From Metridium senile (lineage: Eukaryota > Cnidaria > Anthozoa > Actiniaria > Metridiidae), in the NCBI GenBank assembly GCA_949775045.1, contig OX459104.1, forward strand, positions 5,625,306 to 5,689,305: 64,000 bases of DNA, read 5' to 3'. The notes beneath the pieces were generated by a model. That model worked only from the letters and a program-made list of their open reading frames with translations. It was not told where the DNA came from and made no database searches. The position numbers and the translations under genes are program-made. Below, one piece after another: positions 45,601 through 58,000 of the stretch; the stretch's first letter is position 1, and each line of letters opens with the position of its first letter.

Positions 45601-48600
45601 TGGGATGGGAGCTTACCATTTCCATCATTTAATTTAGTTAGTGCCCGCTCAGAGAGTTGGGATAGACGTAATCAGCTAACACGTTGCTATGTATGTTTCC
45701 ACCCAATTCAAAACCACTGGGAATAAAACCGTGTGTTCCAAATGTTTTCCACCTGACATTGAAATACATTAAGACAAAGAATCTTATTCCCAAAAGATTT
45801 GAATTGGGTGGAAATGTACATAGCAACGCGTTAGCCGATTAGGTATATCCATGTCGTTTCAAACGTTTTGGGATTTGTCAAATTGTTTATAAAATTCCAG
45901 TCAGTTGTTCTAACCTGGAATGGCAGGACAACATAGAAAAGTAGTCCTATCATTCTGGTTGGAATTTCCAGACAAAGAACCATAACATTTTATTTCCAAT
46001 TGAAATTACCAGTTTTTTGCACAATTGTTTAATTTGATTCACATGCATACATAAGTGAAATTATACCAAATCTATTTTTCAGGGGATTTGTCATCTTGTC
46101 CCAATCTTCAATTTTTGATCTTGGATAACAACCAATTAATTATGACAAAGGTCAGTTCATTAATGTTTTCATTCATTGATATATTCATCCATTCATTTAT
46201 TATTTTGCTCATTCATTTTATATTCATTCATTTATTTGTTCATTCATTTGTTCATCCATTCATATCATTCATGCAGTCATTCATGTATTAACATAATATA
46301 CTCATTCATTATATTTTATTCATGCTTTCAAATCCTATCTTCATCTCTCCATTCATTTCATCTCTCTTCTCTTTGTGCTATTTTCCTTGTCCCTTTCATG
46401 ATTTTTTTGCCTTTTAATATTTTTTTTATTCTATCCTGTTTTGTCTAAATTCTGCCCCTCCAGTTATCAGTTATGGAGATTACTTTGTTCAAAAATATAT
46501 GATGTTTCTTCATTGAACAACTGTCTTTTGTAGGGCCTATCAAATCTTCCAAGGTTGCAGTCACTGAGCTGCACAAATAACCACCTACCAAATGTCAAGG
46601 AGATTGACAGCAGCTGCTGTCAATTACTGCAGAAACTTGATTTAACAGGAAACAACTTACAGAAGGTACATTCATAGTTAGTAGAGGGAAATGGTTAGGA
46701 AGCCCTTTGTTGTATGTTTTTGTACACTTTTTTTCAAGCGTGACCGTGCATAATCTTTTGTTTCACAATTGTTTGAGCCATATTGGATACGTCTGAGTGA
46801 ACAGACCAAAAATCATTATTTTGGCTGTTGCTTCAAAATACTCAAAGATTTAGAACAAATATTACAATATTCCTTACAATAATCTCATAGAAAACGTTTA
46901 CGTTGACTCATTTTACAATTTTGATTGGCCATAAAGAAAAAGTTGTGCAGACCGGTTCAACTTCGAAATGCAAACAAAGAAGTACAACAAAAGGTTTCCT
47001 AACCAGTCCCCTCTATAAACTATTGATGTAATGATGATGATTATAACAATAGTAAATTTTGATGGTTATGGTGATGGTTGTGATGGTAATGATGATGATG
47101 ATGATGGTGGTATACCCAGGTTGAACATCTTACCAAGATCCATGTATAATCATGCAAGATCCTGGCAAGATCCAGGCATGATCTTACAAGATATTATCAT
47201 GTTCCCCTTTATCTGAAATAACTTGCATGATCTTTCAAGTCTCTGCAAAGATTTGATCATAATAAGATCTTCCCAAGCTAGATTCTTCCAAGAAATGTAC
47301 TTGCCAAAGTTTTGGTACGATCTTGGACGATCTTACCAGATCTTACAATATCTTAACAAGATGCTCAACCTGGGTAACGATAATGGTGATGGTACTAGCT
47401 AGGGATAGTGATGATGATGATGATGATGATTGTTCCCATGTAGAACTAGTCTTTGGTACAATACACTTTATTTCAACAGTTCACATAAATCTAACTTCAA
47501 CACCTTCTGTTTTGCCTTGTGGTGTTTCCATGTGCAGTTTCACTATTGACTCAAACCGCCGCTCGGGCTTCCTGTGTCTCTGTCGTCAACAATGATAATG
47601 GTGATAATAACATTGATCATCATAGTCAGTGATCTGTTAGCAAGCTAGCATACTGTTTACTTTCCAGGACTATAGATAGATAGATTTCTTTATTTAAACG
47701 GGGTAGCTCTTTCAGTATTTACAAAATGTAATAACTGTTATCAATAGAGGCCCTACAAAAAATACACTAGGAAAAATAATACTAAAAACTAATTAAATAC
47801 AATATTAAAAGATAAAATAGATTAATAAAATATACTGTAACATTAAAAATTGTGCCATCCTCGGGAACCCAGGGGTATTCTTCTGTCTCTCGTTTCTCGC
47901 TTCCACAACATATAGCCCTGGGAACGTAGTCTGTTGGAGCTTGTTCCAAAATTCAAACTTATTTAACGACTTTCTTTGAATGGTTACCTTGATTTTCATT
48001 GGTCGACCTAATAAGGTCAACCAATCAGGAAAGAGCTGAATTTTGACTTCCGGAACAAGCTCCAACAGACTACGTTCCCAGGGGTATATGTTGTGGAAGC
48101 GAGAAACGAGAGACAGAAGAATACCCCTGGGTTCTCGAGGATGAAATTGTGCTAACTTAAAGATAAATACTATGAGGGTAGAGCGACCCTAGCTGACCCG
48201 TGAAATGGTGTATAGCCTATGTATCTAGCATACTGTTTACTTTCTGTTGACAAAATAATCAGTTTCTAAGCTCACCTTTGTTTGTTGTTTTCACAGCCAC
48301 CTCTATTAACCAACCATGTGTTGCTACAAGAGATACAACTAGATAATAACAGTATATCAACATTAGAGCCTTTAGCTGATGCATGGCTGCCGTCATTACA
48401 AGTACTATCAGTCAGCCAAAACAGGTAACAGACTTAACCCAACTAATCAATAATAAAAATAAAATTAAAATCAATCAATTTTGTAGCTGGACACATGTGC
48501 CCTACTAATTGGGGAGCTAGTATCTTTGAATATATGAAATCAAATCTTAGACATTTAGGAAATCCTTTCTATAGAAAACAAAACAAAAAACTATTTGCAG

Positions 48601-49681
48601 TGAGTAAAATGCATATTAAGCTTTACAGATCCAGATGCATATTAAATACATCTATGTACATAAACTTTATTTCAAATCAAATTTCAGTTTAGGGACACTA
48701 GTATCTCTGAATATATAAAATCAAATCTTAGACATTTAGGAAATCCTTTCTATAGAAAACAAAACAAAAAACTATTTGCAGTGAGTAAAATGCATATTAA
48801 GCTTTACAGATCCAGATGCATATTAAATACATCTATGTACATAAACTTTATTTCAAATCAAATTTCAGTTTAGGGACACTAGTATCTCTGAATATATAAA
48901 ATCAAATCTTAGACATTTAGGAAATCCTTTCTATAGAAAACAAAACAAAAAAACTATTTGCAGTGAGTAAAATAAATATTAAGCTTTACAGATCCAGATG
49001 CATATTAAATACATACATAAACTTTATTTCAAATCAAATTTCAGTTTAGCGACACTAGTATCTCTGAATATATAAAATCAAATCTCTGACATTTAGGAAA
49101 TCCTTTCTTTGGAAAAAAAACTAGTAGATACTAGTAAACAGTGAGTAAAATGGATATTAAGCTAATTACAGGTCCACAGTATTTTGGACATGTCTGTTTG
49201 GCATGATTTCACAATTCACTCCAGACCTGCATTGTTCTTGACTTATGTTTTTGTTTATAGTATATCTAACATTGGCTCTCTAAGTGGACTTATCATGCTA
49301 CATACTTTGGATATCTCTCACAACCTTATCTCTGGTGAGTTGAAACACTGTACCCATACTCAGATTTGCATACCGTAAGTGCTAACTTTCTTTGCAATAT
49401 TTACTGTTATCTGGAAAATTTTGGTTACCGTTGAATGAACCACAGGCATCCCAAGCTAGCAGTTCATTTTAGGGAGATTTAGTTCGTTTCAAAATCAACC
49501 TAAAACAACTCAAAATCTTCATAAAACGAACTACCAGTCTAGCGATCTCAAAATCTCCCTTAAAAAAAAAATTCCCTATGGCTATATAAACGAACTAAAT
49601 CTCCCTAAAAAGGAACTACTAGCTTGGGATGCCTGTGAATGAACTAGCTAAACAGAGACTTTTTAAAATGATGAGGCCCCG

Positions 49682-49720
<39 letters not shown>

Positions 49721-52700
49721 GGGGGTTGTTATCATTACTCTAAAAAACTCATGAATAATGAATGAGACATTTTCAAAAGAAACCATGACCATGAGTGTTG
49801 TAAATCTTCATACAACACCATTGTTGTATGTCCTTGCTGATACAATTGTGCGCCTTTGGCTTGCGACTATATCTACCGATACAACACAGTCGCTGAATGT
49901 TGTAAACATTACTAAACAATACCGATTGTGTTCTTATTTGTAAGTTTTATTTTGTGTTTTGTTTGTAGATCTTGATGGTCTTCTATCTGGTCTGTCTGGT
50001 TGTAGAGAACTCAGTATCTTAAAGATAGCTGGGAACCCTGTCAATGAAGAACCACAGTGCAGGTATATTATTGTTATTATTATAGTTTTATTATCATATT
50101 ATCATTATCGTTGTTGTCATCATCATCATCATTATTATTATGATTGTCATCATCATTGGTGTAATCATTAGGCTATCATGATAGTTTTATCATCATCATT
50201 ATTGCAATTGTCATTATCATTGTTGTCATCATGAGCATCATTATTATTATCATCGTTAGATCATCTTCAGCATCATCATTATTATTGTTGTGATTGTGAT
50301 TGTTATCATCATCATTATTATTATCATCATCATTATTATCATCTTCAGCATAATCATTATGATTGACATCATCTTTTCCATCATTAATATCATCTGCATC
50401 ATCATCATCATTGTAAAGTTATAATAGTTGTCATTCAACAGTGACTGTAATTGTAATTCAATAATGTAGTGTAATTCAACAATGTATTGTAATTCAATAA
50501 TGTATTGTAATTCAATAATGTATTGTAATTCAATAATGTATTGTAATTCAATAATGACCTATTGTAATTCAATAAATTATGTCTTTAATTACTTCAGAGA
50601 TACTATCCTTGGCGAGGTACCACACTTGACACAATTAGATGATGAAATGCTTGAACCAAAAGTGAGTAAATTGTCCCATTTTATATTTACAAGTGTAACT
50701 ACAATCTTTGTTAAAAGTAGTTGGCACGATGTTACTATTTTATCTCATAGTGACTACTACATTTATTTTAAGTATAAATAATTTACTGCCATTCCCCCCA
50801 CATCAATGTTGGTGTGGAATAATAGCGCATATAGCTCAACCCGATAAGCACCAAACAATGACTCCCTCCTTAACATTAATTACCAAGGGGTTGGGGGAGT
50901 AGCAGAACTTCAACAGTGATAACATGATGTTACCAGTCATGCCAATACTTTTGTTAAAGATTGTAGCTTTATTGTGTTGTCTAATTTGATCAAACATTCT
51001 TTATCTACAGGCTTCAAGGATTGCTAGGACATCTTCACCATTCATATCCATGTGTTTTAAGCAGCTTAAAGATTACAGTGACATGATATCACAGCACAAG
51101 CAACAGTTGAGGTGAGAATTGAACAGCCCACATTGTGATGGATGGATTAATTGTCAGACTGATTGACTGTTTGTTTGATTGGTCAATCAATCATTTGATT
51201 GGTTGGTTGGTAAGTTGTTTGGTTGGCTAGATGGTTAGATGGTTGGTTGATTAGTTGATGAGTTCATTGATTGGTTAGTTGGTTGGTTGATTGCATGATT
51301 GATCGGTTGGTTGATTGAGAAACAGTTTAGTCAGTTCATTGATTCAACTGCTCGACTATTTTTTTTATTTTTAGTCTGATTGATGAAAACACAAGTGATT
51401 CTAAAGAAATTATCGAAAGATCAAAACTAAAGGTATCTACCAATGTCCTAGAATAATCAAACCAAGCTCTCTACTATCATTGAAACATTAAGTAACAGGA
51501 GTGACTCATACAATGTAAAAGAGAAATTTATTGTACAATAATTCCATTGGTGTTGCTCCCTACTCAAAGTAGTCTTGCTTATTAATTCAAAACAGCTGTT
51601 TCTCACTTTGTGTATAACCTACTAAACTAGACGCTCTATGAGCGTGAAGTCGGGCTAGTCATAAAATCAACACAGGAGGCTAAACAATTGTAAACTTTTG
51701 CTTTGGGCTTCCTGTGTTCGTTCTTAAAGCATCATTGGGGACTATACGCGACATGACAGATAGATATATAGATACATACATAGATTGACTAAAAGGTAAA
51801 CCTAGAATCGGGCCTTCTAGCCCGACTAATAAATGTATCAATCTCAACAATCCTTTTTGAGGAATATTAAATATTGTTTATAGAGCCAACAGTTTGAAGA
51901 ACTCCATCAACAAGCTGTAAACCATCTACTGCAACATGAGAAGTTTGATGTGAAAAAACAAGATGAGAATTATAATGAACCCATTCAAGAAAAGAAGGAA
52001 AAAGATGAAAAACTTTCAGAAGTTGAAGCTATTCCTGTTAACACAGACAAGAAAACTGACTTTGAGAAAGTTGGGCTGTGTAAAGAACCAAGAAAAGCAG
52101 CTAACAAAATGTATGTTGTTGCAGCAGTGTAATGCTTGTTTGTCATCAATTTTGCATTTGTTCGTTCATTCATTCATCCATTCACTAATTAATTCCTTAA
52201 ATCATGCATCCATTCATTTACTCATCCATTCATTTATTTATCTATTCATTCATTCATCCATATATTCATCCATCAATTTATTTATTCATTCATTCATTTA
52301 TTCATTAGTCCATCCATTCATTCAATCATCCATTTATTCATCCATTCGATCAATCATCTATCCATCCATCCATCCATCCATTTTTCATTCTTTGATCAAC
52401 CATCCATCCATTTATTCATCCATTTGATCAATCATCCATCCATCCATTTATTCATCCTTTGATCAATTATCTATCCATCCATTTATTCATTCATCCATCC
52501 ATTCACTTATTCATTTATTTATTATTTCAAATGTCTATGTATCCATTTATTCTTTTTTAAGGACAAGGAAAGAAGCAGCCACAAAGATCCAAGCTTTGTG
52601 GAGAGGATGGCACATCAGACATCTAATAGACTTACAAATGAAACGGGTAAGAGATTTGATAACAATAATGATGATAATGGAAATGATACCAATTAATCAA

Positions 52701-55055
52701 GATGATGATGATGATAATGATGATGATGTAAGATATGTTGGTGATGTGGGCAAATGGTTTAATAATAATAATAATAATATAATAACTTTTTTAACGTCTC
52801 AATCTTCTAGCTGGACGCAGTGCGCCCTACTAATCGGGGAGACTCACTCACACTCACTACCTCTACGTTTTATTTTTTGCATACAACTCGGCTCACATGT
52901 TCATTTTTTCTGAGGGAAACCGGATAACCCGGAGAAAAACCCTCGTGGCATAGGAGAGAAGAACACATCAAACAAACTCAACTCACATATAATCCATGCC
53001 CGGGCCAGGACTCGAACCTGGACCACAGCGGTGAAAGGCCAGCGCTCTCACCGCCAGGCCACGTGCACCCATGCCACCCACATTCGACATTTGCTTCAAC
53101 ATCCGTTCGATTTTGTTGAATGGCAATGTTTAAACGCTTTGAAACTCTTTCAACATCAATTCAACATCAATTTAACATGTTTCAACAATGTTAAAAGAGT
53201 TTAAAAGCCTTTGAACATTGCCATTCAACAAAATCGAACAGATGTTGATCGAAGCAAATGTTGTAACCGTTTGCCCGGGCCTTAATGCATTATAATTCTA
53301 ATAATGAAGACAGAATGAAGATGATGATAATGATAATGATAATGATAATAGCGATAATGTAAGTGATGATGATGATGACATTAATTTATTGTAATTCTAG
53401 TAATGAAGACAAGATGATGATGGAGATGATGATGATGGTGATGATAATGATCATGGTGATGATGATGATGGTGATGATAATGATCATGGTGATGATGATG
53501 ATGGTGATGATAATGATGATGGTGTTGATGATGATGGTGATGATAATGATGATGGTGTTGATGATGATGGTGATGATAATGATGATGGTGTTGATGATGC
53601 CAGTAAACTGAGGTAAATGACTACCATGTTGATTATTGTCATTTAGTGGCTAGCGGCAGTTCCAATACAAGCTGCATGGAGAGGTTACCTAGTAAGATCA
53701 AGGGCCAAACGAAAGCCACGTGTATCTAGAGCACGCAAAGCATTGTGGAGTATCCGCCATGATGCCGCCGCTACTACAATACAGGTTAGTGAATGGTATG
53801 CGATGGTGATGGTCTGTGAATAATTTATATTGACGCTCTATGAGCGTGAAGTCGGGCTAGTCTTAAAGTCAACACAGGAGGCTAAACAATTCTACTTTGG
53901 GCTTCCTGTGTTCGTTCCCAAAGCATCATGGGGGCCTATATGCGACATGACAGATAGATACATAGATTGACTAAAATGTAAACCTAGAGTCGGGCCTTCT
54001 AGCCCGACTACAAAAAAAGAGTTGGAGTAAAAAAAAGGGCCAAAGCTCGAAACATCAGTAAAGTTAAGTCAACATTTTTTATGGTGTTACAAATTTCATT
54101 ATATTACCTATCGTTTATATCAAACACCGACGCAGCCTATACTAGTTTACTCACTAGTTTCCATTGATAATGATGATAGTGATAATGATGAATGATGATA
54201 ATGATAGTGAAGTTGATGATGTTGATAATGATGATAGTGATGATGAATGATGATATTGACAACATTGACAAAGATGGTGTTGATGATAATGATTGTCTCA
54301 AAATACCTTTTCTTTAGGCCTGTTACCGTGGTTACCGTGTCCGTCGTATTCTTGCCCAGGCCCTGCAAACCACCAAGTATGACAGTGATGAAGATGACTT
54401 CAATTATGACGAGGAAGTAGACTTGACAGCATTTGATTTTGACAACGGGATGCTTGATGATGGATGGACTCCTACAGACACACCACAGTTACCATCAAGG
54501 TGATGATGATTATGATGGTGGTGATTATGATGGTGATGATGATGATGGTGGTGATGATGATGAAGATGATGATTATGATGGTGGTGTAATGATGAAGATG
54601 ATGATGGTGGTGATGATGGTGGTGATGATGATGGTGGTGGTGGTGGTGGTGATGATGATGATGATTATGATGGTGGTGATGATTATGATGGTGGTGATTA
54701 TGATGTTGGTGATGATGATGATGATGATGGTAATAATGATGGTGGTGATGATAATGATTAAGATGATGGTATAGTTATGATGGTTATGGTGGTGATGTTT
54801 ATGATGATGATAACGATTATTATTATGTGTCATTGATGGTGATGGTGATAGTGAGAATAGTGATGGATGCAGTATTAATGTTATTGATTATTTGTGTCAC
54901 TCTTTTAGAGGACCAGCTCTTCCAAAGACTGGACAAACACTAGTAAGTAGTAATAACAATAATATGATAATGAGGAGGAGAAGGAGGAGGAGGAGAAGGA
55001 AGAGGAGGAGGAGGAGGAGAAGCAAGAGAAGAAGGAGGAGGAGGAGGAGGAGGAG

Positions 55056-55090
<35 letters not shown>

Positions 55091-58000
55091 GGAGGACGGT
55101 AATGTTGATGGTGACGAGAATTGCAATGATCTTGAACAAACGTTGATGTTTATTTAATTTGATAGTAATAATGATTATGATTGTGATGCATGATAATGAT
55201 GATAATCATAATATTGATAATCATATAATTGCCATAGTTACACAAAAAAGTTGTTTACACCTTGTTTCCATAGATACAGAGCAAACCAAAATCTCACCAA
55301 CCACGGCAGGCATGGCGGTCAGCAGATTCTCCCATGGACCTAGACCAGCAAGCCAATCAACATCAAGTTGCTGGACTAAACCTTCAACGCAGTCCAGAGA
55401 ATGATTTAATGTCAGTGACGTCAGGCACTCAAAGTCACATGACACACCGAGCTGAAGAAATGAGTTGTGAATGGTAAGAAAATAAAGTTCACATAAAACT
55501 GTTAAACAACAAAAGCCCTCCTGGAATGAACACGGTCAGTCAATCCCCATAGGACTGCTCAACTAATAGAATATTTGCATGTGAACACATAATAAATGAT
55601 GACCAAAATATCTACTAGTAAAAATGTTTAAAAAATGGCTTCTCGTCATCAATTTCTTAATAGGGACCTTAAGCAACGACGACGAGTACGAAGACGACAA
55701 CGGCAATGAACAATGGTCTTAATTACAAAACACAATATGCCCACGTGGAAATGTGCAGTAGAGACAGCCGTTGACTCCGTTCTTTCCTCAAGGAGAACGC
55801 GAAAACTGTGTTTTTCACGGTCTATCGAGAACGCGGCCTTTGCCTATTAAATATACGATAATTCTCAACGGCGCTTAGGATTTCTGAAAGGCAATAAACT
55901 ACAGGTAAAGCTGCTACAAAATGAACAAAGAAACGACTGGAAAAAGAACAAGATTTGACGTAAACACCGAGCGAAGATTTTAGATGCTTTTTGACGTTGT
56001 CGTCGTCGTCGTCGTCGTCGTCGTCGTCCAGCTTAAGGTCCCTAATAACTGTTAATAGAGTTGAGTGAGTCCTGACTAAAGACCAATTTACCATCACCAA
56101 CCTTCTCAGGCTGTACCGCTTATTTGACTTGTGGCATAGATGTAGCTCGTCGGCAAATTCATAATTGATTTACAACTAGACGCATAACTGCGTGAACTCG
56201 GGCTTCATTACGATTATGTAATCATTTTCTTGGATTAGCTTGAGATGATTTGAAGCGAAAAAAAAGTTATTTTTTTGGTCGTCCTCCTTTTCTGTTTGGT
56301 CCGTTCCTTCAGTCCGTGATCCGCTTGCCTGTAATGCTTTTACCTTGATATGGATGTTCGGTTCGTGCAGTGATACATGCGAGCTCAAAGACTGTCCAGA
56401 AACAGTGTTATTAAAGTTGTTCTTGCAAAATAAACGCAAGAAAAAGCAACGGATAGATACTAGTCACTAAAGCAATTGGTGTTATATTTGAGGCGATTTA
56501 ATTTAGGCTGTTGGATGTAGTTTTCAGAGAGGCTGATTTCAGCTGTTTTATATTTGTTGTTGTCGAGCTTGACGTTATCTGACATATTGTAAACAAAGAA
56601 ATATTACTCTTAGCGTTCAACTGCTAGATAATAGGTTGAAGCGATTAAGTTTATTTCGTATAAGTTTGTTGTTCTTTGCCGAGAAGGTAAGCGCTAGGCA
56701 ATCGCCAATCAATCGTCGATCTGAAGCTTTTACGAGCTAATAGTATAGTCAATAAAATTAAACTATTGACAGATAAACTCGTAACTATTTTAATCAAAAA
56801 TATAAAATAAATAATTACAAGAAGCAAAATATTTACCCTAAACATCACTAAAGTATTATACTGTTGTTGTCTTCACTTCTAGTGCGCTGTATCGTACTCT
56901 CTAAGAATGCTTACAATACAGTTAAATATCCAGTAGTAACAGCTTCGTCCTTTGTAACTCGGTTGTGAATCATTATAAGTTTATAGCAGGGACGATTTCT
57001 CGATAAATTCTATCATAATAAGCTGGCTCGCTTATTTAGCCCGTAAATTGCATGATCTTTATTAAAATTCACAGTCACCCTTTCCGAAAACATTCGACAT
57101 AACATTAAGTGTAATTCTACTGCGAATCATGCGGAGTGAGCGCATAAAATATGAGAATATTCCACCTAGAAATCAATCCTTCGACGAATCAAATATCCAT
57201 GTGCTCGTATTGGCCAGTCTACGCATGCGCTGTGACCATACGCATGCGCGGTGACGACTAGACGGCGTTTTGCGACCCAAGAAGAAAAAAAAACAAAACA
57301 TTGAAGCCCATTTTAAGACTCGGGTTTCCTTTGGAAAGCCCGAGTAATAATCTGAGTTCGAGTGGAAACGTTGAGCTTCCATCCTAACAGCACACCTAAT
57401 GGGAACCTGTTTCAGTAATATTTCTAATGTTTACCATTCATTTTTCAGGGGCTTGAAGGATGCATCCACAGCAGAACTGATGTGGAAACGAGCCAACAGG
57501 ATGAAGTACAATCCTGCAAGAAAACGAAAATTACTTGGTACTTAACTGACATCATATAACACTGAACTTAAGGGGCTTTCATTTATTAGTGTATGGAGGG
57601 GGTCACGTTATTTTCGGAAGCTATATAGGGAGGAGGGGGTGTTTACAAATTGTATGCTGTTTTATATTTGTTTAGGAAAAACTGGACGAAATATAGGAGG
57701 GTTATGATATATATATATAGGTGGGGATGGGTAATATTTGGAATCTATTGTTACTATTATCATGAATAACACTATTACCAACATCATCACATTAATCATT
57801 ATCATTTTATGATTGTCATCATCTTCATATTATTATTGTTCAATACTCCCTCAACATTATCATTACTATCATCATCATCTGAGTATCATCTATATAAACA
57901 TCGTCATCCCCATCGTTATCTCTCACATCATTATCACCATCATTACCACAATCAACTGCACTATCATCATCACCATGATCATAACTATCATCAGTTTCTT

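Noticed and set aside
54892..55146. Arg/Lys-rich and Leu- or Ser-rich ORFs
   Set aside because: Readings of the AGG polypurine tract in intron 25; exon 25 uses only 54,909-54,942.
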